From DATHBP01 sp035296085 (GTDB lineage: Bacteria > Actinomycetota > Actinomycetes > Propionibacteriales > Nocardioidaceae): DNA of 24,139 nt. Shown here in pieces: positions 6,648-14,372 of this stretch (position 1 is the stretch's first letter; each line of letters begins with the position of its first letter). A program made the position numbers and the translations under genes. A model generated the notes under the pieces. The model was not told the origin of the DNA. It saw nothing but the letters and a program-made list of their open reading frames with translations, and did no database searches. The DNA lies in assembly GCA_035296085.1 (NCBI GenBank), contig DATHBP010000178.1:1-24139 (forward strand). Direction: 5' to 3'.

Positions 6648-7976
6648 GTGTCCGACACCGCGTCACCCACGTCCGGCAAGGCCACCGGCGAGAGCTCGCT
6701 GAGCGTCCGCGACAACCGGACCGGCCGCGAGTACGACATCCCCGTCGCCGACGGCGTGATCCGCGGCTCGGACCTCGCGACGATCAAGACCGCCGACGAC
6801 GAGCCGGGACTGGCGCTCTACGACCCAGGGTTCGTCAACACCGCGTCGTGCCGCAGTGCCATCACCTACATCGACGGCGACAAGGGCATCCTCGAGTACC
6901 GCGGCTACCCGATCGAGCAGCTCGCCGGCAGCGCGTCCTACCTGGAGGTCGCCTACCTCTTGATCCACGGCGAGCTGCCGGACAAGGCGCAGTACGAGTC
7001 GTGGGTCCACGAGATCACCTACCACACGTTCGTCCACGAGAACGTCAAGACGTTCATGCAGGGTTTTCGCTACGACGCCCACCCGATGGGGATGATGCTC
7101 GCGTCGGTCGGCGCGCTGTCGACGTTCTACCCCGAGTCACGCAGCATCGAAGACCCCGACAACCGGCACATGCAGACGGTTCGGATGATCGCGAAGATGC
7201 CGACGCTTGGCGCCTGGGCGTTCCGGCACGCGCAAGGCAAGCCCTACGTCTACCCCGACAACGACCTTTCCTATGCGGCCAACTTCTTGGCGATGCTGTT
7301 CAAGATGAGCGAGCCGCAGTACGCCGCCGACGAGCGGCTGGTCAAGGCGCTCGAGGTGTTGTTCATCCTGCACGCTGACCACGAGCAGAACTGCTCGACA
7401 AATGCCGTCCGCTCGGTCGGGTCGAGCCAGGTCGACCCCTACTCCGCGGTCGCCGCAGGCATCGCCGCGCTGTACGGACCACTGCACGGGGGCGCCAACG
7501 AAGCGGTTCTGCGCATGCTGCGCAAGATCGGCTCGGTCGACGACGTGGCGGACTACATCGACTGCGTGAAGACCGGCAAGGAACGGCTGATGGGCTTCGG
7601 ACACCGCGTGTACAAGAACTACGACCCCCGCGCGAAGATCATCAAGCAGGCCTGCGACGACGTGTTCGACGTGACCGGCGTCAACCCGCTTCTCAAGATC
7701 GCCCTCGAGCTGGAGAAGATTGCCTTGGAGGACGAATACTTCGTCTCCCGCAAGCTCTACCCCAACGTCGACTTCTACTCCGGGCTGATCTACGAGGCGC
7801 TGTCGTTCCCGCCGGAGATGTTCACGGTGCTTTTCGCGATACCGCGCACCTCCGGCTGGCTGGCGCAGTGGCTCGAGCTGGTCGGCGACGACGAGCAGAA
7901 GATCGCCCGGCCCAAGCAGGTCTACACCGGGGCTCGCACCCGCGACTACGTCTCCGCCGACCAGCGCTGGAGTTGA
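6648..7976 (+). CDS. gltA: Citrate synthase
   Basis: Citrate synthase condenses acetyl-CoA with oxaloacetate to open the TCA cycle. The product is 442 residues, the long bacterial form (like the E. coli hexameric type) with an N-terminal beta domain (RDNRTGREYDIPV, IRGSDLATIK). The three catalytic residues are visible: His in GPLHGGANEA, His in MGFGHRVYKNYDPRA and Asp in NVDFYSG; LHADHEQNCST is also diagnostic. The GTG start is set by a strong GAGGAGG. The gene is divergent from rplM and convergent with the ABC-F gene (27-base gap, holding only a weak CCGCC/GGCGG repeat). The -10 may be TAGGTT at 6576-6581; no good -35 pairs with it. 2-methylcitrate synthase is less likely because of the N-terminal domain and length. 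Confidence 0.96.
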   Translation: MSDTASPTSGKATGESSLSVRDNRTGREYDIPVADGVIRGSDLATIKTADDEPGLALYDPGFVNTASCRSAITYIDGDKGILEYRGYPIEQLAGSASYLEVAYLLIHGELPDKAQYESWVHEITYHTFVHENVKTFMQGFRYDAHPMGMMLASVGALSTFYPESRSIEDPDNRHMQTVRMIAKMPTLGAWAFRHAQGKPYVYPDNDLSYAANFLAMLFKMSEPQYAADERLVKALEVLFILHADHEQNCSTNAVRSVGSSQVDPYSAVAAGIAALYGPLHGGANEAVLRMLRKIGSVDDVADYIDCVKTGKERLMGFGHRVYKNYDPRAKIIKQACDDVFDVTGVNPLLKIALELEKIALEDEYFVSRKLYPNVDFYSGLIYEALSFPPEMFTVLFAIPRTSGWLAQWLELVGDDEQKIARPKQVYTGARTRDYVSADQRWS

Positions 7977-8003
7977 CCGCCGACTTCAGTACGGGCGGAG
8001 GCG

Positions 8004-9686
8004 CTACCGGGCCCTGGCCACCCGGCCCTCGCTCCACACCGGCTCGTCGGACTCGAACACCGACCCATCGGCGCCGAAGACGACGAACCGGTCGAAGCCC
8101 CGGGCGAACCACCGGTCGTGGGTGACCGCCAGCACCGTGCCGGCAAACCCCGCAAGCCCCTCCTCGAGCGCCTCGGCGGAGTCGACGTCAAGGTTGTCGG
8201 TCGGCTCGTCGAGCAGCAGCATCGTCGCACCGGAGAGCTCGAGGAGCAGGATCTGGAAGCGTGCCTGCTGGCCGCCGGACAGCGACTCGAATCGCTGCTC
8301 GGCAGCATGGGCGAGCTCGTAGCGGTCCAGCGCCCGCGAGGCCTCTTCGCGGGCCATCCCGGCACGCCGCTCGTCCCCTCGGTGCAAGACGGCGAGCAAG
8401 GTGCGTCCCAACAGCTCGGGGTGCTCGTGGGTCTGCACGAACCAGCCGGGCCGCACCCGGGCTCCAAGCCTGGCCCGTCCAGTGTGGGCTACGGGCACTG
8501 CTGGAGTGTCGCCCACCGGTCGGTGCTCCACATCGGGATCGCTGCCGCCGGCGGCCAAGAGCCGTAGGAAGTGTGACTTCCCCGAGCCGTTGGATCCCAG
8601 GACGGCCACCCGTTCGCCGTACCAGACCTCCAGGTCGAACGGCTGCATCAGGCCCGTGAGCTCGAGGTCCTCGCACATGACGGCGCGCTTACCGGTACGC
8701 CCACCCGCGAGGCGCATGCGGACGTTCTGCTGGCGTGGCTGGTTCTCCGGTGGCCCAGCCTCCTCGAAGCGGCGCAGGCGGGTTTGCGCAGCCTGGTAGC
8801 GGCTCGCCATGTTGTCGTTGTAGGAGGCCTTCAGCTTGTACATCGCCACCAGCGCCTTGAGCTTGGCGTGCTCCTCGTCCCAGCGCCTGCGCAGCTCCTC
8901 GAGACGGGCGAACCGGTCGCGTCGCGCCTGGTGGTAGGACGCGAACCCGCCGGGATGCACCCAGGCGGTGTTCCCGGCGGCACCGAGCTCGACGGTGACG
9001 ACCCGGGTTGCGGTGTTGGCCAGCAGCTCACGGTCGTGACTGATGAACAGCATGGTCTTCGCCGACTCGGTGATTCGCTGCTCGAGCCAGTGCTTTCCCG
9101 GTACGTCGAGGAAGTTGTCGGGCTCGTCGAGAAGCAGCACCTCGTCGGGGCCGCGGAGCAGCGCCTCGAGAACCAGCCGCTTCTGCTCCCCGCCGGACAG
9201 CGTTGTGAGCGAACGCCACTTGGCCTTGTCGTAGCCGATGCCGAGGGCCGACGTGCAGCAGACGTCCCACAGCACCTCGGCGTCGTAGCCTCCGGCGTCG
9301 GCCCAGTCCGCGAGCGCCTCGGCGTAGCGCAGCTGGGTCCGCTCGTCGTCGCGCTCCATCATCGCCAGCTCGGACGCCTCCACACGGCCAGCGCTCTCGC
9401 GGACCCGCTGCGGAGCCACGGACAAGAGCAGTTCGTGCACCGACCAGTCGGTGTGTCCCTGGCTGACCATCTGGCGCATGACCCCGAGACCACCAGTTCT
9501 GGTGACGACGCCCGCGTGCGGACTCAGCTCACCGGAGATGATCCTCAGCAACGTTGTCTTGCCCGCACCGTTGGCGCCGACGAGGGCCACCTTGGCGCCG
9601 TCGCCCACCCGAAACGAGACGTCGTCGAGGAGGACCCTGCCGTCAGGCAGCTCGAAACGGACGCCCGCGACGTCGACATGGCCCAC
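8004..9686 (-). CDS. ABC-F family ATPase (ribosome-associated, two ABC domains)
   Basis: ABC-F proteins have two fused ATPase domains and no membrane part; characterised members act on the ribosome in translation or antibiotic protection. From GTG 9686 the product has 560 residues. Domain 1: Walker A GANGAGKTT (37-45), signature LSGGEQ (163-168), Walker B LLLDEPDNFLD, switch His in FISHD (214-218). A charged linker (about 255-335, rich in Arg, Glu and Lys) corresponds to the P-site-tRNA-interacting arm. Domain 2: Walker A GSNGSGKS (364-371), LSGGQQ (469-474), LLLDEPTDNLD (490-500), VTHDRW. It opens MGHVDVAGV rather than like EttA and belongs to an actinobacterial subgroup often labelled as macrolide-type resistance ATPases; its true role is not shown here. 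The GTG has no clear Shine-Dalgarno; GACCAT six bases before it could be a -10. It follows the CysO-like gene by 44 bases. A longer open frame to 10196 is spurious. Confidence 0.92.
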   Translation of the reverse strand: MGHVDVAGVRFELPDGRVLLDDVSFRVGDGAKVALVGANGAGKTTLLRIISGELSPHAGVVTRTGGLGVMRQMVSQGHTDWSVHELLLSVAPQRVRESAGRVEASELAMMERDDERTQLRYAEALADWADAGGYDAEVLWDVCCTSALGIGYDKAKWRSLTTLSGGEQKRLVLEALLRGPDEVLLLDEPDNFLDVPGKHWLEQRITESAKTMLFISHDRELLANTATRVVTVELGAAGNTAWVHPGGFASYHQARRDRFARLEELRRRWDEEHAKLKALVAMYKLKASYNDNMASRYQAAQTRLRRFEEAGPPENQPRQQNVRMRLAGGRTGKRAVMCEDLELTGLMQPFDLEVWYGERVAVLGSNGSGKSHFLRLLAAGGSDPDVEHRPVGDTPAVPVAHTGRARLGARVRPGWFVQTHEHPELLGRTLLAVLHRGDERRAGMAREEASRALDRYELAHAAEQRFESLSGGQQARFQILLLELSGATMLLLDEPTDNLDVDSAEALEEGLAGFAGTVLAVTHDRWFARGFDRFVVFGADGSVFESDEPVWSEGRVARAR

Positions 9687-9730
9687 CCTGGGATGGTCGC
9701 ATGCCGCCAGTCGGGACGCGATCCGTTTGC

Positions 9731-10027
9731 TTAGCCGCCCGCCATCGCGCCGACAACCATGAAGGGCTCGGCGCCCGACGTGACAGCAGCGGGGAGTGGC
9801 GCGTCCGGCGCCTCGTGGGAGAGGTCCTCTTCGCAGGCGAAGAAACGAACGAACGCACGCCGCTGCTTCGTGGTCTGGTCGCGGATCGTGCCCCGCAGCA
9901 TCGGATAGGCGCTCTCCAGCGCGTCCAGAACGCTGCTCGCGGTCGGCTCTCCGGCCACGTCGACCTGAGCCTCGCCGTCGAGATGGGCGAGCGCCCGAAG
10001 ATGAGCCGGCAGCACCACGCGGATCAT
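9731..10027 (-). CDS. MoaD/ThiS/CysO-like ubiquitin-fold sulfur-carrier protein
   Basis: The 98-residue product has the features of the MoaD/ThiS family: an opening strand IRVVLPAHLR, a helix TASSVLDALESAYPML, and a C-terminal MVVGAMAGG ending in the exposed Gly-Gly that in the family is adenylated and thiocarboxylated. The central RRAFVRFF-ACEEDL and the AGG tail resemble mycobacterial CysO (RFVNIYVNDED, tail AVAGG) more than ThiS or canonical MoaD, which is a comparison from memory. Its ATG overlaps the stop of the propeller gene by 4 bases (ATGA), so the two are translationally coupled. No E1-like activating enzyme, CysM-type synthase, MoaE or JAMM protease is in the window, so the acceptor pathway is unknown. 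Confidence 0.8.
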   Translation of the reverse strand: MIRVVLPAHLRALAHLDGEAQVDVAGEPTASSVLDALESAYPMLRGTIRDQTTKQRRAFVRFFACEEDLSHEAPDAPLPAAVTSGAEPFMVVGAMAGG

Positions 10028-11139
10028 GGCAGCGTCTGGACTTCCACCGAGCAGACCGGAGGCAGGTCGCGCACGATGGGAGCCCAGCTGTCGCCGGCGT
10101 CGGCCGAGGCGTAGACCTGTCCACCTGTCGTGCCGAAGTAGATGCCACACGAGTCGAGGGAGTCGACCGCCATCGCGTCGCGCAGGACGTTGACATAGCA
10201 GTCGCTCTGCGGCAGCCCCTTGGTCAACGGCTCCCACTCGTTGCCACCGCTTCTGCTGCGGTAGACGCGTAGCTTGCCGTCCGGCGGGAAGTGGTGCGAG
10301 TCACTGGTGATCGGGACGACGTAGATCGTGTCGGGTTCGTGGGCATGGACATCGATGGGGAACCCGAAGTCGGTGGGCAGGTTGCCGCTCACCTCGTGCC
10401 AGCGCTCGCCGCCGTCGTCGCTGCGCATGACGTCCCAGTGCTTCTGCATGAACAACACCCCGGGCCGCGACGGGTGCATCGCTATGCGGTGCACACAGTG
10501 CCCTACCTCGGCATCCTCGTCCGGGATGCCCTCGCTGCGAAGGCCGCGGTTGATCGGCTGCCACGTCTTGCCCGCGTCGTCGGTCCGAAAAGCACCGGCG
10601 GCCGAGATGGCGACATAGATGCGCTCGGCGTCACTAGGGTCGAGCAGGATGGTGTGGAGGCACATGCCGCCCGCACCGGGCTGCCAGGACGACCCGGTCC
10701 CGTGCTCTCGCAGCCCGCTCAGCTCATCCCAGCCCTGCCCACCGTCGACGGAGCGGAACAGCGCCGCGTCCTCGACGCCGGCGTAGACCGTGTCGGGATC
10801 GGTCAGGGACGGCTCCAGGTGCCACACGCGGGCGAACTCCCACGGATGCGGGGTGCCGTCGTACCACTGGTGGGTGCCGGGCACTCCGTCGTAGGTGAAG
10901 TCGTTGCCGACCGGCTCCCAGGTCAAGCCAGCGTTGTCGGAGCGCTGGATCAGCTGGCCGAACCAACCAGACGACTGCGAGGCGTAGAGCCGGTCGGGGT
11001 CAGCCGGGGAGCCCTTGAGGTGGTAGATCTCCCAGCCGGGAAAATGTGGACCGGCGACATCCCATTTGTCGCGCTTGCCGTCCGAGGTGAGCACGAACGC
11101 GCCCTTGCGAGTGCCGACGAGTACTCGTACGCCGCTCAT
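10024..11139 (-). CDS. Asp-box (BNR/WD40-YVTN-like) beta-propeller protein
   Basis: The 371-residue product carries six Asp-box repeats of the type S-x-D-x-G-x-x-W at residues 67-74, 130-137, 186-193, 240-247, 295-302 and 345-352, with repeated (D/E)PDxxY strands between them, which predicts a beta-propeller related to sialidase and sortilin-like folds. The sialidase active-site arginines cannot be assigned, so an enzymatic activity should not be assumed. There is no signal peptide or membrane segment (it opens MSGVRVLVGTRKGAFVL), so it is likely cytoplasmic. ATG 11139 has AAGGGGG 7 bases upstream. It starts a unit with the CysO-like gene, which overlaps its stop. A TAGGGT -10-like hexamer lies inside an inverted repeat upstream. 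Confidence 0.85.
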   Translation of the reverse strand: MSGVRVLVGTRKGAFVLTSDGKRDKWDVAGPHFPGWEIYHLKGSPADPDRLYASQSSGWFGQLIQRSDNAGLTWEPVGNDFTYDGVPGTHQWYDGTPHPWEFARVWHLEPSLTDPDTVYAGVEDAALFRSVDGGQGWDELSGLREHGTGSSWQPGAGGMCLHTILLDPSDAERIYVAISAAGAFRTDDAGKTWQPINRGLRSEGIPDEDAEVGHCVHRIAMHPSRPGVLFMQKHWDVMRSDDGGERWHEVSGNLPTDFGFPIDVHAHEPDTIYVVPITSDSHHFPPDGKLRVYRSRSGGNEWEPLTKGLPQSDCYVNVLRDAMAVDSLDSCGIYFGTTGGQVYASADAGDSWAPIVRDLPPVCSVEVQTLP

Positions 11140-11182
11140 GTGGCAACCCCCTTGTCACGAGGCTGGGCCCCGAAGTGGCTTC

Positions 11183-11212
11183 GTCGGCGGCACCCTACCG
11201 AGCGCCGCCGAC
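11183..11212. repeat. Perfect 9-bp inverted repeat enclosing a -10-like hexamer
   Basis: GTCGGCGGC and GCCGCCGAC flank a 12-base loop. The loop contains TAGGGT (minus strand, 11192-11197), a TANNNT hexamer about 52 bases before the propeller start. It could be an operator over that promoter, or a terminator stem for the truA-methyltransferase transcript ending at 11250; no T-run follows, which is usual for high-GC actinobacteria. Confidence 0.5.
11192..11197 (-). promoter_or_regulatory. Possible -10 element of the propeller/CysO-like unit
   Basis: TAGGGT matches the TANNNT consensus on the minus strand. No clear -35 is present 17-18 bases upstream. A 110-base gap before the propeller gene, after a run of overlapping genes, supports a new promoter here. 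Confidence 0.35.
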
Positions 11213-11249
11213 ATCGACTGCAGGTGTAGACCGTCGAGGCACGGCGAAA

Positions 11250-11846
11250 TCATCGGTGCACCTCGAGGACGCGAAAGCCCTTGGCGCTGGCCATGCGCTC
11301 GCAGCGGTAGCCCTCACCTTTCAGCCAGCGCTGCAGCGAGTCCGATCCCAGGTTCTTGCCGACGACCAGTACGGCCCGACCGGGCGTGCGCAGCCGCGGC
11401 AGCCACGCCGACAGCAGCGTGTGCAACGCCTCCTTTCCGATCCGGATCGGTGGGTTGGACCAGATCTCGTCGAAGCTGAGATCTGCCGGGACGTCCTCCG
11501 GCGCGCAGGCGTGCACCCGCTTCCCCACGCCCAGAGCGGCCGCGTTCTCCCCCGTGAGCTGCAGCGCGCGGCGGTTGACGTCCACCGCCCATACCTCGCT
11601 GGCGGGCACGGCGACTGCCAGGGCGCAGGCGATCGCGCCGTACCCGCACCCGAGGTCGAGCACGGTCTCCGCGGCCGGAGACGGGCTGGCCGTGCGCAGC
11701 AGCACTGCGGTGCCGGCATCGAGCCGGCCGTACGCGAACACGCCGGCGGCCGACTGCAGCGACAGGGAGTGCCCCCACCCGCGGACATCGACCGGTAGCC
11801 GCTCGAGCCGGACCGCCGGGTCGGCGGCGAAGTAGTGCTCAGCCAT
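11250..11846 (-). CDS. Class I SAM-dependent methyltransferase, small (RsmC-like MTS domain)
   Basis: From ATG 11846 the product has 198 residues. It shows the SAM-binding motif I DLGCGYG (64-70), the acidic motif II end AVDVNRRAL, and NPPI (131-134), the motif IV typical of N-methyltransferases acting on exocyclic amino groups; RIGKEALHTLL follows, as in RsmC and related 16S rRNA (guanine-N2) enzymes. It corresponds to the C-terminal catalytic half of E. coli RsmC only, a form common in actinobacteria, so rRNA methylation is probable but the target base is not known. Its ATG overlaps the truA stop by 8 bases, which ties it to the alpha operon and translation. The open frame extends to 11927 but those residues are truA in another frame. 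Confidence 0.85.
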   Translation of the reverse strand: MAEHYFAADPAVRLERLPVDVRGWGHSLSLQSAAGVFAYGRLDAGTAVLLRTASPSPAAETVLDLGCGYGAIACALAVAVPASEVWAVDVNRRALQLTGENAAALGVGKRVHACAPEDVPADLSFDEIWSNPPIRIGKEALHTLLSAWLPRLRTPGRAVLVVGKNLGSDSLQRWLKGEGYRCERMASAKGFRVLEVHR

Positions 11847-12636
11847 CGACGGCCCGTACCGCTCGGCTCTGCGCGGCGCGCTCTGCGAGCGCCGACTCGG
11901 CGGGGTAGCCGACCTCCTCCAGCACAAGACCGTGGGGGGGTACGACAGTCACCGCCGGGTGACGAACCCGCCCGGTGAGCACCTCCGCTGGCCAGGTCGG
12001 TGGACGCCGCCCGTCACCGACCGCCAGCAGCGCACCCGTCATCGAGCGAACCATCGTGTGGCAGAAGGCGTCTGCGACGATCCGGGCGGACACCAGTCCC
12101 CGGCTGGGCCGGGTCCAGCTGAGCTCGAGCAGCGTACGCACCGTCGTCGCACCCTCGCGGGCCCGACAGAACGCCGCAAAGTCGTGCTCTCCGAGCAACG
12201 GCGCGCTCGCCGCGTTGAGCAGGTCAACATCCAGTCGTCGTCGCCAGACCAGCATCTCACCGCGACGAAGCGGATCCATCGCGGTGGGGTCGTCACACAC
12301 CCGGTAGGCATAGCGCCGCCACCAGGCCGAGAAGCGTGCGTCGAAGCCCTCGGCGGCCGGGGTCAGACTGCGCAGGCAGACATCAGCCGGCAGCACCCCG
12401 GCGAGCGAGCGGCGCAGCGCGTCGAGGTCGGCATCGGCGCTGACGTCGACGTGAACCACCTGTCCCCGGGCATGCACGCCCGCGTCCGTACGCCCGGCGC
12501 AGGTGCTCGGCACGGGGACGCCGAGGATCCGGCACAAGGCGTCCTCGAGCGTGCCCTGGACCGTACGACGGCCGGGCTGGGCGGCCCAGCCGGAGAATGC
12601 GGCGCCGTCGTAGGCAAGGTCGAGGCGCAGCCTCAC
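11839..12636 (-). CDS. truA: tRNA pseudouridine(38-40) synthase
   Basis: TruA isomerises uridines 38-40 in the anticodon stem-loop of many tRNAs. The product is 265 residues. It opens MRLRLDLAYDGAAFSGWAAQPGRRTVQG, here quoted in part as YDGAAFSGWAAQPG, and carries the catalytic Asp51 in AGRTDAGVHARGQ; later signatures are RRYAYRV, GEHDFAAFC and the FCHTMVRSMTGALLAVG segment, which is the family's C-terminal core. The GTG start overlaps the rplQ stop by 4 bases (GTGA), so it is translationally coupled to L17, the arrangement usual in actinobacteria and firmicutes. Confidence 0.96.
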   Translation of the reverse strand: MRLRLDLAYDGAAFSGWAAQPGRRTVQGTLEDALCRILGVPVPSTCAGRTDAGVHARGQVVHVDVSADADLDALRRSLAGVLPADVCLRSLTPAAEGFDARFSAWWRRYAYRVCDDPTAMDPLRRGEMLVWRRRLDVDLLNAASAPLLGEHDFAAFCRAREGATTVRTLLELSWTRPSRGLVSARIVADAFCHTMVRSMTGALLAVGDGRRPPTWPAEVLTGRVRHPAVTVVPPHGLVLEEVGYPAESALAERAAQSRAVRAVDG

Positions 12637-13316
12637 TCCTTGGGAGCGGTGCCGCCCGGCTCGGCCGGGTCCTGCGCCGACTCCCCCTCGGGGCCTTCCT
12701 CGTCGACGGAGGCGGGCAGCGCAGTCTCCTCGAAAGCCACCGGTTCGGCGGCGGGCGCCGGCTCGTCGACCGGCGCCTCCTCCCCAACCGCGGGCTCGAC
12801 AGCCGCTGGCTCGTCGATCGGCGCCTCCTCGACAGCCACTGGCTCGTCGACGTCGGCTTCCTCGGCCGCGGCTGGGGTGGCGGCCACCTCAGCCGTCGTG
12901 GCGACGGAAGCGGCTCGTGCCGGTGGGGCCGATCTGCTCGCCGCTGGTGTCGGAGCCGTTCTCGCCTCGACCAGCTCGATGACTGCCATCGGAGCGTTGT
13001 CGCCTTTGCGGGGACCGATCTTGGTAATCCGGGTGTAACCGCCAGGCCGACTGGCGAACCGTGGCCCGATCTCGGTGAACAGCGTGTGGACGACCGACTT
13101 GTCGGTGAGCTTCGACAGCACCTGCCGCCGAGCGTGCAGATCACCGTGCTTTGCCTTGGTGATGAGCTGCTCGGCGAATGGGCGGAGCCGGCGCGCCTTC
13201 GCCTCGGTCGTCGTGATCCGCCCGTGCTCGAACAGGCTCGTCGCCAAGTTGGCCAGGATCAGCCGTTGGTGCGCCGGGCTGCCGCCAAAGCGAGGGCCCT
13301 TGGTAGGAGTCGGCAT
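12633..13316 (-). CDS. rplQ: 50S ribosomal protein L17 with long acidic repeat tail
   Basis: L17 lies near the exit of the peptide tunnel. The product is 227 residues; bacterial L17 is usually 115-130, and mycobacterial forms about 180. Residues 1-118 are the conserved domain (GSPAHQRLILANLATSLFEH, ITTTEAKARRLRPFAEQLIT, the closing MAVIELVEA). Residues 119-227 are a tail of Ala, Pro, Glu and Val with three copies of an 11-residue unit EEAPxDEPAxV (152-162, 163-173, 179-189). No stop or frameshift separates tail and core, and truA overlaps the tail's stop, so the tail is part of the gene. ATG 13316 follows rpoA by 42 bases. Confidence 0.96.
   Translation of the reverse strand: MPTPTKGPRFGGSPAHQRLILANLATSLFEHGRITTTEAKARRLRPFAEQLITKAKHGDLHARRQVLSKLTDKSVVHTLFTEIGPRFASRPGGYTRITKIGPRKGDNAPMAVIELVEARTAPTPAASRSAPPARAASVATTAEVAATPAAAEEADVDEPVAVEEAPIDEPAAVEPAVGEEAPVDEPAPAAEPVAFEETALPASVDEEGPEGESAQDPAEPGGTAPKE
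12797..12862 (-). repeat. Two adjacent 33-bp repeats within rplQ
   Basis: 12797-12829 and 12830-12862 are near-identical 33-base units encoding EEA-(D/P)-(V/I)-DEP-x-AV. A third, more diverged copy lies at about 12750-12782, separated by a short spacer. They keep frame and account for part of the length of the L17 tail; expansion by slippage or unequal crossover is the likely origin. Confidence 0.7.
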
Positions 13317-13358
13317 TGTCGGTCTCCAGTCTCGCGCTGACTCTTCGTCAGGCGGGGC

Positions 13359-14372
13359 TCAGTACTGCTCGGTCTCGGCGAAGCCCTCGTCGTCGTCTTC
13401 GTACGCCGCCAGCGCGGCAGCGGGGTCGAAGCCTGGGGCGCTGTCTTTCAGGTTGAGCCCCATCTCGACGAGCTTGGCCTTTACCTCGTCGATCGACTTG
13501 GCCCCGAAGTTTCGGATGTCGAGCAGGTCCTGCTCACTGCGGGCGATGAGCTCGCCGACGGTGTGGATGCCTTCGCGCTTGAGGCAGTTGTAGGAGCGGA
13601 CGGTCAGCTGCAGGTCCTCGACCGGGAGCGCAAGATCAGCCGCGAGCTGCTCGTCCACCGGCGAAGGACCGATGTCGACCCCTTCGGCGTCGACGTTGAG
13701 CTCACGGGCTAGTCCGAACAGCTCGGTCAGTGTCTTGCCCGCGCTGGCGATCGCGTCGCGGGGGCGCATGCTGGGCTTGGTTTCGACGTCGATGATCAGC
13801 CGGTCGAAGTCGGTCCGCTGCTCGACCCGGGTCGCCTCGACGCGGTAGGTGACCTTCAGCACCGGCGAGTAGATCGAGTCGACGGGGATGCGACCGATCT
13901 CCTGGTCGCTGTACTTGTTCTGAACCGAGGAGACGTAGCCTCGTCCACGCTCGACCACCAGCTCCATCTCGATCTTGCCCTTGTCGTTCAGGGTCGCGAG
14001 CGGCAGCGCAGGGTTGTGCACCTCGACGCCCGCAGGCGGCGCGATGTCGCCGGCGGTGACCTGTCCTGGTCCGCCCTTGCGCAGATACATCGTCACCGGC
14101 TCGTCCTGCTCGGAGGACACGACGAGCTCCTTGAGGTTGAGGATGATCTCAGTGACGTCCTCTTTGACGCCGGGGAACGTCGAGAACTCGTGCAGCACAC
14201 CGTCGATCTTGATGCTCGTGACGGCCGCCCCTGGGATGGAGGACAGCAGGGTGCGGCGCAGTGAGTTGCCGAGCGTGTAGCCGAAGCCGGGCTCGAGTGG
14301 CTCGATGACGAACCGGGACCGGAACTCGTCGACGGTCTCTTCGGTCAGGGTTGGGCGTTGGGCAATGAGCAC
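13359..14372 (-). CDS. rpoA: DNA-directed RNA polymerase subunit alpha
   Basis: Alpha dimerises to nucleate RNA polymerase assembly and contacts UP elements and activators. The product is 337 residues, close to the bacterial norm. The N-terminal domain shows FVIEPLEPGFGYTLGNSLRR and LLSSIPGAAVTSIKIDG; the C-terminal domain shows LTVRSYNCLKREGIHTVGEL and RNFGAKSIDEVKAKL, which contain the Arg, Asn, Cys, Lys, Ser and Glu of the UP-element-binding determinant. It ends with an acidic tail (EDDDEGFAETEQY). The GTG start is preceded by GGAAGGAAG. A 68-base gap after rpsD contains no convincing promoter. Confidence 0.98.
   Translation of the reverse strand: MLIAQRPTLTEETVDEFRSRFVIEPLEPGFGYTLGNSLRRTLLSSIPGAAVTSIKIDGVLHEFSTFPGVKEDVTEIILNLKELVVSSEQDEPVTMYLRKGGPGQVTAGDIAPPAGVEVHNPALPLATLNDKGKIEMELVVERGRGYVSSVQNKYSDQEIGRIPVDSIYSPVLKVTYRVEATRVEQRTDFDRLIIDVETKPSMRPRDAIASAGKTLTELFGLARELNVDAEGVDIGPSPVDEQLAADLALPVEDLQLTVRSYNCLKREGIHTVGELIARSEQDLLDIRNFGAKSIDEVKAKLVEMGLNLKDSAPGFDPAAALAAYEDDDEGFAETEQY

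Noticed and set aside
8784..9734. 316-residue plus-strand open frame opposite the ABC-F gene
   Set aside because: Antisense shadow of a gene with complete ABC motifs; composition is typical of reverse-complemented coding DNA.
10291..11229. 312-residue plus-strand open frame opposite the propeller gene
   Set aside because: Antisense to six clear Asp-box repeats; no similarity or start signal.
12633..12962. L17 tail as a separate gene fused by a frameshift
   Set aside because: The frame is continuous with the core, lacks its own start signal, and similar low-complexity tails occur in other actinobacterial L17 proteins.
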